A stretch of DNA of 64,000 bases from Desmodus rotundus (GCF_022682495.2 NC_071389.1:57744239-57808238), one strand, 5' to 3'. Numbered from the stretch's first letter, positions 35,800 to 49,470 are shown. Notes: generated from the sequence alone by a model not told the origin. A program made the numbers and translations.

Positions 35800-36805
35800 A
35801 GAAGTCTTAACCCCTTGGCTTTTAAGGGTTATGAATACCCTGCAGACTCACAACCTCCAAATACATGTGTCCAACTATCTACCTGCTATTTCTACCTGAA
35901 TGCTTAGTAGGCATCTTAAGATTATCATAACTAAAGCATAACTCTTGATATATGAACCCTCTACACATGACCTTCGCCTACCAGAGTCAAACACATCCAT
36001 CTAGTTGCTCAGACCAAATATGTAGCTTTTGCTCCTCTCTTTCCCTTACATGCCCAATATATCAACAAGTACTATAGCCTGTAGTTTTAAAATTCATCCT
36101 AAATTTGATTAGTTTTCATAACATTCACCGTTCTCACATTAGGGGAAGCCTCCACCATCTTTCATGAACCTACTTCACTAATCTCCCAACTAGCCCCTTT
36201 ACTTCCATTTCTAACCCTTTAATCTATTCCCCATTCGTTGGCAGCCAAGGGACCATTCTAAATCTTAACACGGACCATACCACTTCCTGCATCAATGTTT
36301 CCAGTGGCTTCGTCACGTGAAGGTTAAACTCAATGTCATGACCTTACAGTGCTCCACTTCAGCTGGCTTCTGCCTCACTCTCAGAACTCATCTCACACTT
36401 CTGCCTTCCTCACCATTCCTGCTTTTACTGATTTTGTCTTTTTGTACCAACTCAGAAGCTTTACTTTTGCCCCTACCTTTGCCAGGCATATTCTTCTCAT
36501 AGATGTCACATGGCTTATCCCACCACTCCTTTTGGAAATGTTCTAACTCTTTCCTCTTCAAGATGCCTACTTGACCACCTACCTAAAATAACTCATTCAA
36601 ATGCTCTACTCTGTATTAGTTTTCTTCATGAAATACAGCCTTGAATTTAAAATTATCTGTTTATATTCTTATTGCATCTTCCAAAGACAGTAAACTTCAT
36701 GAAGGTAAGAACTTGTTTCTTATTTTAACTGAGGTTTCTCTAAGCTGAGATTCGGGCTTGAAACATAGTGACTACCTAATAAACATTTTTGGAGTGCATG
36801 AGTGA
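35800..36805 (+). mobile_element. L2-like LINE, longest copy in the window
   Basis: The sense strand follows the order of an L2-type 3' region for about 1 kb: 'tagttgctcagaccaaatat' near 36003, 'caatgtttccagtggcttcg' near 36293, 'ctacttgaccacctacct' near 36566, 'ttttcttcatgaaatacagc' near 36621, 'taaacttcatgaaggtaaga' near 36691, and the tail 'cctaataaacatttttgg' near 36775. The open frames here come from C/T-rich composition. Too diverged to encode protein. Confidence 0.7.
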
Positions 36806-39800
36806 AAGAGGAGTTGGCACGTGACTTTTAGCATGAAGGATGCATGAAGTTATTGCATGCATAAAGGGCACTCTGAAAATAGATGGTGAGAATAAGCTTG
36901 GAAGTATAAAGTGCACGCAGCATTCACAAATGGTTAATAGTTCTCTGTGGGGACAGCATTTCTGAAATCACAGTAAAGATTTAGATAATCGTTCAAGTTC
37001 CATTCACCCATGGACTCTGAACCAAATAAAAAGAAGCAAATGCATATAATTAAAACTTGATTGTGACCATTTATGATATTTCCTATTATTTCTTCAATCT
37101 GTAAAATAAATGTTGTTAAAGAACAAGGAAAACAATTCCATCAAACCATTAATGAAGTGCACTGTCTTTCAAGTGTTCATAATTTGTCTCTAAATGTCAT
37201 TGAGAGTACCATGATGCATATGTAAAGGTGAGACCAAAATCCCCAGGTAATCCTTGTGCCAACAAATGCAAGGTTGGCCAGGGACCCTTGTATTTAAGAC
37301 TCGTCACATTCTGTGGCTTAGTCTCTTCATCTCTCCGGCTGCATGAAGCCTTACCTCAAACAGAGCTACCTGATGTTGTCTTGTTACATGCCAGGTGAAT
37401 CTGTCTACTGCTGTCAAAATTGTGACTGGGTATAGCTGCATTGTAGCATGTTAACATTGCTCTGTCCACCGACTTGAAGTTACTACATAGCAACTCCCCT
37501 TCCTCTGTGCTTGGAACTCTATAGTCATCCAATGTTTATAATACTTTATTATGGTCATAGTACACAGGATTCAGAGGTCAGGACGCCTAGTTTCTCACAA
37601 CTTGTGAATAACTTCATCTTCCTCACTGGTTTCATACATGGCTTATGAATGAATGTGATCTAGCAGTATGGAAACAAAGGACATGGTCTATCCAGACACA
37701 TTACTTGATAATTACCTGGACATGCTTTTTGGGGTTACATTTAAAGCAACAGCCTTAAAGGGCTCATGTGACTACGCAGAGTCCAATGCACCGAGCTCAC
37801 AGCTTAATGATATTAAAATTAATATGCCAGGCTGCATCCTAAAGAAGAAATGATCCCTAGAGTACTCTGATACCTAGAAAAATATTAAGTTCGACAACTC
37901 TAAACTCTGTCAAAGCAGATAACTTGCCTTTCTCATTTGCTGCTATGTTTCTAGCACCTAGCTTATTTTGAAGAAAAAATTTAAGAAAATTTTACATTAA
38001 TTAATCTCAGTTTTCCCTATTAGGCAGTCAACTCTTTGATGGTAGAGCCTTTGTCTAAAATAAAGGACACAATCACGGTGCTATGTCAGATAGCTCTTTA
38101 TGCAGATGAAAATGTTCTATAAATTCTGTGCTGTTCTACATGGTAAACAATAGACGTGCAGCAGGAGAGAGTATCAAATGTAGCTGATGAAAATGAAAAA
38201 CTGAATTTGAAATGTTTAAAAATGTCATTTTACATTGTATATCAATGGCAACAGATGACTAGTGGTTACTGTATTTTAGAAAGCTCAGATCTATGGTGTT
38301 CAGAGTTAACATACCCTTTATCTTTTAGTGTGCAATATGCGCATTTGAAGTTGTCATTCAAGCCTTTCATAATTTGAAACATAAACAAACATAAAACAGA
38401 ATTGAGACCCTTTGGAAATGACTATGCCTGTTAATGGGCAATACAGCTGAATGAGATTTTAAAATTTCCTAAAGTTTTTGCTTAAAATTCCTGTTAACAG
38501 CAATACTCTTTGATATATACATGAACCTAGTGAAATGGAAACCTTAAATCTTTAGGTTATTACAAATAAAGTCATTAATAAAATCATTAAACTGGCAAAA
38601 CTTCCCCACTACAAAGCATTTGAGCCAAACAACATAAGCCTAATCTCTCCTCTCTGCATTGCTTGAATGAAGAGGATGGCAAGGAAGATTATTCATGATT
38701 TTCCTTCTTGACAAAAAGAGAACATTCACACAGACACATGAATGAGGGTGTTTTCCTACTTTCTCCTATTAATTCATTCATGTGAAGGTTAAGAAAATGA
38801 AGAAGGGTTGTTTTCTAGCCATACTCCAATTTTCATTAAACTGAGAATGGACACGGTATGTTTATTAAGTTGCAAGAGACTTTCTCACAGTGTCTAACAC
38901 AGCTGTACAAACTGGTTCTCACCTTCTGCCCATTGACAAGTTCACTCTATACAAAAGTTATGACCTATTCTCCCTGAGTTTTCTCTGCCCTTTGCAGTAA
39001 AATTCCAACTTACTTTCCACTTTCACCCTGGGTCACAAAGAACTTTTATTGGAAAGCTAAGTAAAAGCCAAAGTGTCCATGAAAAGCTTTGAATGTCTGC
39101 TACTTCCTGTAAAAAACCAATCAAGACTTCCTGGGATCACTTGGGAGAACTTTATAGTGTTTTATGTCTGTGGCAAGGGCTTCTTTGGCGAATTTCACCT
39201 TCATGGGAAAAAAGAAAAGAACGTTTAAACTCCGTGTAGAAAATAGGCGGAAGCATATTTAGTGGATTTCTGGTTAACGAGATACTTACTAGTCACACAA
39301 CACGCAGCAGCAGACCTGACGCATGCGCCAGTTAGTCCGCCCTCCTTTAGGAACAAACGTGAATTAGGAGTTTGACATTTGTTTTGTTCACTGGGAGTGA
39401 AATGTCTGCACTGACCTCCAAATACAGTGGTTTTATTTTTTTTTTCTTAAAAATTGTATCTTTAAACGTTTTATATAGATACTAAGGTAGATTTTATGCA
39501 ACAAAAATTATTGCACTGTGAATCAGTAATATCTGAAAACATTAGATCAAGTAAATAAATAATTCTACATATTTCATCATGGTTCTCTGCCAAACTTATT
39601 TCTACTATCACCTCAATGTGTGAGTCCCCAAACTCCAGCCCTAACTTTTTCTCCAAAAAAAAGTTCTATTCCAAAATTTAACTGGTCTATGAGATCCTTA
39701 AAGAAAGGGCCATCTCTATCCCCTGCCTCAGTAGAATGCTCATGTCGGGGATGGATGCATACAAGAATTAGCAATTGAATTTTTAATTGCCTTCTGGAAA

Positions 39801-40050
39801 ATGACAACTCAAACAATCACCTTCTTACACCAAACAGCTTCTCTTCCATTTTAATTTTTGTTAGTGCTTCAATTTCTTCCAGGCACCTGTGTTAACAATC
39901 GTGAAGGTACCTTTAATTTGATGACTATCATCTTTCCTTTTGCCAGAAAGATGTCAAATTCTGTTGATCCTTAACAAAATTAAGGCACATCTCCCATTTA
40001 TCTTACCATCTCAACCCCCCTGCCAAAGTTATATTTTAGGCCTTCATTAG
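36806..40050. other. Unique stretch, no gene seen
   Basis: About 3.2 kb without a named repeat or coding signal. At 39240-39360 there is a small GC-richer patch with an NRF1-like word ('acgcatgcgcca', 39319-39330) and an ETS-like 'ggcggaag' (39246-39253). Confidence 0.45.
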
Positions 40051-40344
40051 CGCTATGGACTGAATTGCATCCTCTCCTCCCATTCACGTGTTGAAACCCT
40101 AACCTCCAATGTGACATGGCCTATAAGGAGGTAATAAAGTTGAGTGGGGTTATAAGTATTGGCCCTAATTTAAGAAGAGACACTAGAGTATGCTCTAGTT
40201 CATGTTCTGGCACAATGTCCCAGAGAAAAGAGGTCCTGAGAGCCCAGCACAACCAGGAAGGGGGCCCACATCAGACACGAACCATACCTGCACTCTGATC
40301 TCAGGCTTTCAACCTCTGGAACTGTGGAACGATAAATGTCTGTT
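40051..40344 (+). mobile_element. MaLR LTR (MST/MLT1-type), 3'-truncated
   Basis: Begins 'tatggactgaattgcatcc' and continues 'ttgaaaccctaacctccaat' (near 40092), 'tttaagaagagacactagag' (near 40170), 'aaccaggaagggggcccaca' (near 40251) and 'ctggaactgtggaacgataa' (near 40316), the order of an ERVL-MaLR solo LTR. The final 50-60 bp are missing where antisense L1 sequence begins. Confidence 0.85.
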
Positions 40345-43300
40345 TTTTAATAGGCTCTTCTTTTTCTAGTTTCCTAGGGTGAAAGCTTAGATTATTTTGT
40401 AACACATGCATTCAGTGCTATAAATTTCCTTCTAAGCACTATTTTGCTGTATCCCAAAGATTTTAAGTTGTGTTTACAGTTTTATTTACTTCAAAATACT
40501 TTAAATTTCTCTGACTTTTTTTTTTATTTTTGGCTCATATGTTATTTAGAAGTGTGTTGTTATACTTCATTTTGGAATTTTCCAGTTGTCTTTCTATTGT
40601 TGATTTCTAGTTTAATACCATTGTGGTACTAGAGAAACCGTTGCATTATTTCTATTCTTTTAAATATGTTAAGTTATGTTTAATGGACCACAGTGGGATC
40701 TATATTGGGGAATGTTCCATGTGAGCCTCTCAAGACAGTGTATTCTGCTGGTGTTGACTGAAGTATTCTAAAGATGTCCATTGCATTCAGTTGGCTGATG
40801 GTGTGGTTGAGTTCAACTATGTCTATTGGTGTTCTGCCTGTTGGATCCATCCATTACTGATAGAGGGACATTGAAGTCTCCAAATGCAAGTGTGGATTCA
40901 TCTATTTCTTGTTTCAGTTTTATCATGTTTTACCTCATTTATTTTGCTTTCTTGTTAGATGTATACACATTAAGGACTGTCATGACGTTTTGGTGAATTG
41001 ATACCTTTATTATTATGCAACGCCTGTCTTTATCCTTAATAATTTTGCTTGTTTACAGTCTGCTCTGTCAGAAATTAATATAGCTACTCCTTCTTTCTAT
41101 TGATTAGTTTATCAGAGTACAGCTTTCTCATCCCTTTACTTTTAATCTATTTGTATCTGCATATTTTAAAAAGATTTCTTCTAGACAACATATAGTTGGA
41201 TTTGTGTTTTGATCCATTCTGTCTCCATCTTTTAATTGGTATACTTAGTCAATTGACAATCAAAGAGATCAATGATATAGCTGGGTTAGTTAATATCTAC
41301 CATATTTGGTACTATTTTCTACTCATTGCCCTTGGTCTTTGATTCTAATGTTATCTTCCATTCTTTATGTGTTTTTCATGGTTTTCATTGAGCATTTTAT
41401 ATATTTTCTCACTTTTCTTAGCATATCAATTATATAGTTGATGTTTAAACAAAGTGTCACCAACGCCCTGCACAGTCAAAAAGCTATGAATAACTTTTGA
41501 TGCCCCTCCCCCCATATTTGGTTGTCCCTACACATCTGTGAAAGATTGGCTCCAAGATTCCATGAGGATACCAAAATTCAGAGGCTTAAGTCCCCTACAT
41601 AAAACTGTGTAGGTCAGTGCATACAGTTGGCCCTCCTACAGACTCCTAACCAAGGACTGAAAACACTGCACGTATTTGTTCAGGAAAGGTCTGCATGTAA
41701 GTGGGGCTGCACCGTTCAAACCTGTGCTGTTCAAGGGTAAGCTGTACTTTTTTTTTTTTTATCATTTTTAAGTGGTAAACCCAGAGTTTACAATATATAT
41801 TTACACCAAACCAAGTTTACTTTCAAATAACACGGTACCACTGCATGGCTGGTATAAGTACTTTATAATCACAAAATAAGCCGAATTCTTTCCTCCTGCC
41901 CCTAGATTCATTACTGTCATTTATTTTACTCATATATAAGTATACATAATTAAATACATTGTTGCTATTATTTTGAACAAACTATGATCTGTTAGATCAA
42001 TTAAAATTAATAAAACTACAGGATTTTATTTTACCTTTCCTTAGTGCAGCTTTGGTGCATTTTTCTTTCTTTATGTATATCTGAGTTTCTGGCCTATATT
42101 TTTATCCTTCTCTCTAAACAACTTGTTTTAACATTTTTTGCAAGGCAAGTCTGTTGGCAACAAATTCTCTCAATTTCTGTTGGTCTAAAAAAGGCTTAAT
42201 TTTTTCTTCACTTTGGAAGTATAATTTCACAGGATACAGAATTCTAGATTGGACCTTTTCTTTTTTCTATCAATACTTTAAATATTTTATTCCACTATTT
42301 GCTTGTATGGTTTCTGAGAAGTCAGAAGTAAGTGTTATATTTATTCCTCCATAGGTTAGGTATTTTTTTCCTATGGCTTCTTTGAGGATTTTTTATCTTT
42401 GATTTTCTATAACTTAATAATTATATGCCTACACATAGCTTCTGATATTTATCCTACTTGGTGTTTCTGACCTTCCTGGATCCGTGGTTGGATATCTGAT
42501 ATTAATTTGAAGAAATTCACAGTCATCATAGTTTCAAATATTTCTCCTGTTTGCCTTTCTCTCTTTTTCCTTTTGTTCCAATATTCCCATTCCATATATG
42601 TTACATCTTTAGTGGATGTTCCAAACTCTGGATATTTTATGTTTTTTCAGACTTGTTGTCTCTGTTTTTCAGTTTTTGATGTTTCTATTAGATATCCTGT
42701 AGCTCAGTGACTCTTTCCTCAGCGGTGTCCAGTCTACTACTGCACCCATCAAAGGCATTGTTCATTTCTATTGCATTTTCTGATCTTTAGCATTTATTTT
42801 CGTTTCTTTAAGAGTGTTGTCTGTCTACTTACATTACCCATCTGATCTTGCATGTTTCTGTTTACTTTATCAATCAGTGTTCTTAGCCTATTAATCATAC
42901 CATGATTAAATTCTTGGTGTGATTATTTCAACATCCCTATATGTCTGTGTCAGATGCTTGCTGTCCCTCTTCAAATATTGTGGATCTTTTTGCCTTTTTA
43001 TATTCCTTGTGGGTTTTTTTCTTAGTAATCAGTCATGATGTACCAGGGTAAAAACAAAACAAAACAAAAAACCTGCTATAAATAAGCCTTTCATAACGTG
43101 GCAAAGTGTTGGGAGATGGAAGCGTTCTGTCATCCTATTATTCAGCCTGAGTCATTTAGTGAAGGTATGTCTCTGAGCTTTGAACTTCACAAGTGCTTCT
43201 CAACCCCACTGCCACGCCCACCCCCTCTTAGGTGGGATAGATGGCTAGAGTGACCTACCATTGGTATTTACCTTCTCCCACACGGAAGGCTAGAGTCGGC

Positions 43301-43795
43301 TACAGCTGGATGTTCACTTTCCCTGAAGTCAGGTTCTATTCAAACCCAAATGGTTACTCGCTGGTTAACTGCTCTCTTTCCACTGAGACACATCTTGTTA
43401 AGACAAACAAAATGTTCCTGTACATTTCAAAGCATTTTCTTTTCTCTTTCTTCTTCCAAATGTGTGGAGGATTTCCCCTGATGTTTCCTTGCCTGCTATG
43501 ATTGAGTCCCCTTCGCGTTTTTAACTCTGATGCTTCCACATCCAGCCTACAGAAATTTGTTAGTTACCGTCCAGTTTACCTCCTGCAGGGTAAGTTCTCT
43601 TGGGGGTTTCTGTTGCTTTGTACTGTGATCTCTGTGTTTTCCTGTCTGCTGCTAATTTGTGGGGCAGTAGTTTGTTGTGTGGCCTCATCAGTTTTGCACA
43701 CCTAAGAAGAGTTGTTGAGTTTTCAGGTTATTTGGCCTTTTAATTGCAAGGATAAGACTGGTGGTTTCCAAGGTCCTTTCAAGGGGAACCATAAA
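40345..43795 (-). mobile_element. Old L1 (L1M/HAL1-type), antisense, with 5' UTR
   Basis: From left to right the minus strand goes backwards through an ancient L1: ORF2 linker ('ctataaatttccttctaagc' near 40420), endonuclease/upstream coding region (to about 42950), then 5' UTR-like sequence ('cagtcatgatgtaccaggg' near 43031, on to 'ttgcaaggataagactggtg' near 43745). Stops and indels occur throughout. A Tigger-type element interrupts it at about 41445-41755. An (AAAAC)n insertion lies at 43052-43072. Most L1 relics keep the 3' end; this one keeps the 5' end and lacks the 3' part. Confidence 0.75.
41445..41755. mobile_element. Tigger-family (TcMar) element inside the L1
   Basis: 'gaataacttttgatgcccct' near 41488, 'catacagttggccctcctac' near 41620 and 'cgttcaaacctgtgctgttc' near 41713 match the interior and end of MER2/MER44-like Tigger elements. 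It breaks the antisense L1 at this point. A T-run follows at 41748-41760. Exact ends were not resolved. Confidence 0.6.
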
Positions 43796-43819
43796 CCAAA
43801 GTTATTTTTCTTTTTCTCT

Positions 43820-43893
43820 TTTAGAAGAGAGAGGGTATGGAGGGGGAAAGGGCGGGGAGACATTGAAAGGGGAGAGAGAGGAAGAGAGAGATC
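43820..43893. repeat. Purine-rich (GA)n tract
   Basis: Imperfect GAGAGG/GGGGAG run ending in 'agagagaggaagagagagat'. It could be the degraded CT-rich tail of an antisense Ves SINE, but no SINE head is visible next to it. Confidence 0.7.
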
Positions 43894-44384
43894 TGTAATC
43901 AAGTAAGTTTTCCAAAATGACTCCACTTCAAAGTGTAAATTAGCAGTGTTTAGCAGCATGTTATAATACATCTCTGAGATGTCCTAGGGCAAAAATAATG
44001 AGAAAGGAAATTTTGTTCAATACAGTCATTCTCTTCACTGGCACAGGAAATAAAAAAGATTCCTATATTGCTTTCAAGCCTTGGTTCATCGGGTTCCCCA
44101 TGTAATTCTCCAACAATGGCTTTGCCTTTTCCCCCCTTTTATGTAATTCTAACCCATCATCGGGTCCAAGGCTTTGGTTGAGTTAAACCTTCTCTATTTA
44201 CACTATTGTAATTGCTCACTATTCTAGTCTTTTGAAGACTAGGACAGCACATGAATCTGTGTTAGCACATGAATAGTTATGTATTATCAATTATTATTCA
44301 CAAGAATTTTATTGGTTAGGTCTATTATCCTCCTAAAGATAGAGGTCGGAGATTCCCAGAGTCTACATTTTGCTGAGAACATTA
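43894..44384. other. Unique stretch
   Basis: No repeat, exon or RNA gene recognised between the GA tract and the split MIR. Confidence 0.5.
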
Positions 44385-45010
44385 TTGAACAACAACAAAA
44401 TAGTTATCCTTTATTAAGTGCTTACAAATTGACAAAATCTTCTAATTCCTCAGATATTATCCACAAATCAACCCTGCGAAATAGTATAGAAATTTCCTAT
44501 TGCTTCAGTACAGACTACCACAAATTAAGGGTTGGCCAGGCTAGACTCTTTTCTGGAGGCTAGAGAGAAGAATCCACATCAAAGCTCATTCAGGTCTGGT
44601 TGAGTTTACTTCTTAGTGGTCCTAAGACTGAGTTCCTTGGCATATGGCTTTCTGCATCTTTAAAACCAGCAGCGATAGATCACCAAACCCCGCTTATGCC
44701 TAGAATCTCTGACTTCCTCTCCTGCCAACAGCTAAACTCTTCATTCATATTTTAGGTCTTGTGTGATTAGATTAGGTCTGTCCAAATAGTCTCTCTTGTG
44801 TTATATAATTTAACATACTCACAAGAGTGATATCTCATCATATTTATGTTTTACCCACACTTAAAGAGAAGGAAATTTTATAATGATGAAAGTCATCAGG
44901 GATCATTCTTAGATTTTTGCCTGTAACAGATTAGTTCTGTTATCACTGACATTTTTTCAGACAGAGAAACAAAGGCACAGAGCAGAGTGAGAACTTGAAT
45001 ACTGGTTTAA
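44385..45010 (-). mobile_element. MIR SINE split by an MLT1 LTR
   Basis: Left part (44385-44484): 'agttatcctttattaagtgc' near 44402, 'tattatccacaaatcaaccc' near 44454, up to 'tgcgaaatagtata'. Right part (about 44936-45010): 'ttatcactgacattttttca' near 44940, then 'aaacaaaggcacagagcaga'. The two parts join in MIR order across the intervening MLT1-like sequence. Confidence 0.6.
44485..44930 (-). mobile_element. MLT1-type MaLR LTR (antisense)
   Basis: Reads as a reversed MLT1 LTR: 'agactaccacaaattaaggg' near 44512, 'ttttctggaggctagagaga' near 44549, 'gtgtgattagattaggtctg' near 44761 and on. About 25-30% of positions look changed relative to the form I remember, so the subfamily is not assigned. 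Confidence 0.6.
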
Positions 45011-48000
45011 AGAGTGTTTCATGTGTTTTCAATTAAATGATGATACAGTTTCACTAAGCCTTACTTCTGTAAGTATTGACTTATATCCTCTTCCTCTTAC
45101 AGGTTTCCATAGATTATTTAAAGATTTCTGGAGCATCTGTGGGAGTGAACTGAGCTGTTACCTAGACTAAACCTGTTAATTTCCTCATAACACCTTTCTG
45201 TTTTCTGAACACAAAAGAGATTGTATCAACTCTGAGACCATCTTGCTTGTGCAATGGATGTACAAGCATTCCCAGCATCTCCCTTTCTTTTTTATTTTCA
45301 AAGTGTCTCGTAACTGCTTGTAACAGGCACACACCATTACTGTGTGTGTCTCCTTCTGTCTACACCAAGCAGGACTGCTTCTATATACGGTGAATGTTCC
45401 TTTTATAACATCACTTATTTTTTGTTTATTGAAAACATCTTTTGTTTCCTGAATATTTAACAAAGCTTGGTATCAAAAAGGAAGAAGAAATTTGAGCTAA
45501 CATTAGTTCAAACCAAATTGCAGAGATGACTACACATCTCAGGTAGCACAGTCTCAATCCCATAGAATTTATTTTGGCCAATAACTTTTATGAGTTTTGA
45601 AAGTGTTCTTACCAAAATAAAATATTCAATAAAAAATTATTCTAGTTTACCTGATAAATACCTGCCAGGGTCAATGTAGAACACAAAATTGAAACAAATA
45701 GGGCACAACCCCAATTGAAATAAATTTATACTAATTAATGTAATAAGTGAATGTATGTCATGAGCCAGTTTTGTGTTTATTCTTCACATATATTTATAAA
45801 CTATGCCTTAATTAAGAGACTGAACCTTGTCTAACTAGCTATGGGATACTAAATAAAGCATTTCAGTCTCCCTCTATGGGCTTTGGTTTTCTCACCTATA
45901 ACAAATAATGGGTGGAATAGAGGCGATCCTCACAACTCTCCAACTTGTGGTCATAAATATTATAATAAATTACAGGCAGAAATTGGGGGAAAATGAGAAC
46001 TGAGCCATGGTGTGTTAAATACTTGTCCATGTTTTAATTATAAAATTAGAAAATGAAAATAAATGAAAAATGTGTCACTTCTGTCAGTGTTCATTATATA
46101 AGAAATAGTAATTCACAGTTTCTTTTGTTTTCTATTTCAGGATAAATGTTGGCCATGTTAATTAAGTATTAAAATCTGGTAACGGCCACTTCCAACTCAA
46201 TTCCTGGACTGATTTTATTTGACCACCCAGCGTGTTTGTTTGTTTGTTTTAGTATTAAATTGAATTGCCCTAAGGTAAAATATGTTGTTTGGGGTTCTAT
46301 ACTCTCCAACATACCTAGTCTGCTCTGCTCACTTAAATAACCTACAGGATCATGCCATGGAGTACGGGATATGTGATAAAACTAATCAAAAGCTGGTTAG
46401 ATATCATAAAGCTTTCAGTTTTCTTGATAACATAACCATTGAAAGAGTTCTTTAAAGAAAATCATAGTGCTGTTTTCTCTGGAGTATTTCAAATAAAGAT
46501 AGATTCTAAACTAAGAAATGTTTCACACAAGGAAAATTTATTAAATTAATGCTTTGAATCTTTTCGTTTAAGATTTCTGTAATAAATAATACAGTTCGGT
46601 TTTATGTAAACAATCACAATGCGTTTCACAGGTAATTTAAAAACCTTCCCTTTTCTCAGGTAACAACCCAACAAGTGATTATGGTGGCAGCTAACACAGC
46701 ACAGTACTATTCATTGTGAATTTGAGAAGACATGTCTAAACTGGAAGTATGCAGCCCCCTACAATTGTAATGTGAAGAACAAATGTGATCTTTGATGTTA
46801 TAAAATAAGATATGAATTTATGATCTATGTATTCAGTTTCATGAACTGCACTTGGAAGTATTTTCATTACATTGTTTTTTTTACTTGAAAGTGGTTTGTG
46901 ACCCACATGAAGTAATTATTACTATGGCAAGAATCCAGATTACTATATATTGGAAACTGAAACCTCATATATGAGAGCAGTCCCTGAACACCTTTATTAT
47001 TCACACTGGAATCAGTGACATATTATTTAGCTACTGTAGTTTATAAAACCATTGGGTTTGCTCTGTTTTGAACAAAGAAACTCATTTTTTTCTTCCTAGT
47101 TTCTCCCTTGCTACAACAATTTTTCTTAAGATCATGTCAACACATCCTTTATAAGGTCGTTAGAAAAATGGACAGAGTCCCAGCTAAAGATTCAAAAGGG
47201 GGGGCCTTCAAATGGAGTGGGATTCACAGGTGGCATGAAAGAAAGAAAGCCAGAATGGTCAAGCACCAGCTCACATCATTCCTTCAGCTGTGAGAGGACA
47301 GGGCCCACTGGGGGCGTTGTCCAAATCTTGTGTGATATTTACAATGTGGAGTTTTATTTGAAACTCAAAAAAGTGAATCCCACAGAAAAGAAGCTCAAAG
47401 GGGCTTTGGTTGACAGTATTTATTTGAAGTCATTATGCCTCTGAGTTTGACAGCTTACGCGTAATCAGAAAATGTTCTATAATTAACATGATATTGACAC
47501 AATTCAAAACAGTGTAGGGAAAGTGAGTACATGAGTCCAAATGGCATGTCCTTGACCAATACACTGTACTTTTATAAAAGATATTATTTTTGTTTTTGTC
47601 AAGTTGATGTAATAAAAGATTTTTTAGCAACTCTCATTAACTTAGAATGCACATAAATGGATATAATTACTATTGTATCTGCTAGACTAAAATGTACTGA
47701 AGTACTTATCCGTCTTCTACTCCACATAGGAAAAACTTTTCTGTAGTAATGGATACATAATTATCACCTTTTAAGGAAACTTTGGATAGTTAAAATATTT
47801 TTAAAATAATCAAATTATTTTCTACCATTGTATTGAAAAAAATCTAATACCTGTAAAATGTGTCTAGGTTTGAAAAATAATCTCTTTTTATAATAAGCTT
47901 TTGTTTGTCCTTCAAAAGTTTTAACACATATGTCTTAGAGTATTATTGATTTTTATTTTAGTCAACTATACCGCCCATGGAGTCTTAAGCTTAAATACTT

Positions 48001-49289
48001 TGTTACCTTATTTTAGCCTATCAAATACATATTTTTTAAGTACATCACATATGAAAAAAATAAATTTCCTAAAATACTAAATCAGGAAGACACAATATGC
48101 TTACTCATTGTAATGCTTGTTATAAATGTATACATATAAATTTTAATCAGTATTTAAAATATCAACACCTTTAAGGCCTGAATAAAATGTCAATTTTATT
48201 TTCTGTTCAAAAATATCACCACTAAAAATACGAACATGCTTCATTCATTTTTTGCACATATTGCTCACTCAACATAGGTTTGTATAAATTCTGAATTTTA
48301 CCATGTTATAAATCACATGTGTGGATAAACATGAGCTGACAAGTATTGCAAAAGCAATCTGTTTTGATTTTTTAAAATTCTATAGATAAATTTATTTTCC
48401 AGTAAAGTCTAAAATGATTTAAGACATCATTTATAATATTCTCAATATCTCAGGCAGTATTGTTACAATGTTGAAGTGTCGTGGGCTAGGAGGAAAAGGG
48501 GAATAACGGTCATTCTGGCTAGTGGCAGACAAAACAGCAGCCTATAGGATAATTTGAAATGGCCTGCCTTTCCCCAGGTACTGAGCACAGAGAAATGACT
48601 TTGCAACCTAGGACAAATACTAACATCAATCTTGCAAGCCACATCATGTGCCAGACTAAATTGTAAGTATTGGGCAGATCCATTTCAGTCACATTGAGGA
48701 GTCCATTACAGGAATAGAGGCATAACTTAGTTCGATGTAACGAATGTGTGCTGCGATCTTGGTATGAACAAATTAGAATTGTCAGTTGCTGAACACGTGT
48801 TGTGGACAGTGTGGGATTTACTTGGGTGGGACAGAGAGCTGTGCATAAAGGCTTTCTCCCTTCCAGTGGTTTCCAAGGTTATTATCAGGTCATAATTTCC
48901 AATATTTTCATGGTGCTGAATTCCCAGCTCTAGAGTTACTCAGAATAATCTATGTATTTTTTTTTGAGCATCTTTTCTTAACACCCCAAAGCTTCTCATG
49001 TTACACTTAATAAAGGTAGATCATAGGCTGCTTTGTTTCCTGGACCTGCCTTAGGCCTTTGTCCTTGGGAATGATAAGAAGGATCTCCTATCCAAGATAA
49101 TGACACTCCAAACCATATTTAGAGACAATTTAGTAGGGTAACCTTAAAGAGAACAGATGGGATAACCATTTTTTCCCCAAATATGCCAATTACCTATTAA
49201 ATTAAGAGTTGATGTCTCAGTTTTATATATAAGGATCTTGTTTCTCAATTTTTTTTTGCTCCTGTCAAGCTCTTTACTATACCTAAAAC
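45011..49289. other. Long unique stretch, no gene seen
   Basis: About 4.3 kb without a named transposon or exon. GC-richer pockets lie at 45180-45400 and 48470-48860, neither assignable. A (GTTT)n run lies at 46233-46249. All open frames are below 95 codons and lack recognisable domains. Confidence 0.45.
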
Positions 49290-49470
49290 AAACATTTTCT
49301 TCTCCAAGCCTCTATCATGTTACTTACTCCATCTAAAATATCTTCCTACCTCTATGCCTTGCAAAATCTACATAGTTACCTAAACCCCTACCTTTTATGC
49401 CAAACCTTTCTTATCTTCGATGAGTGATCTCTGGCTCTGTGCTCCCTTGACCTTGTTATCTAAACTACAC
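49290..49470 (+). mobile_element. L2-like LINE fragment
   Basis: 'tactccatctaaaatatctt' near 49325, 'ttgcaaaatctacatagtta' near 49359 and 'ctgtgctcccttgaccttg' near 49437 follow L2 sense order. Diverged. Confidence 0.45.

Noticed and set aside
43820..43893. GA-rich tract as a sixth Ves SINE
   Set aside because: Only the purine-rich tract is present; no head or body block could be found next to it.
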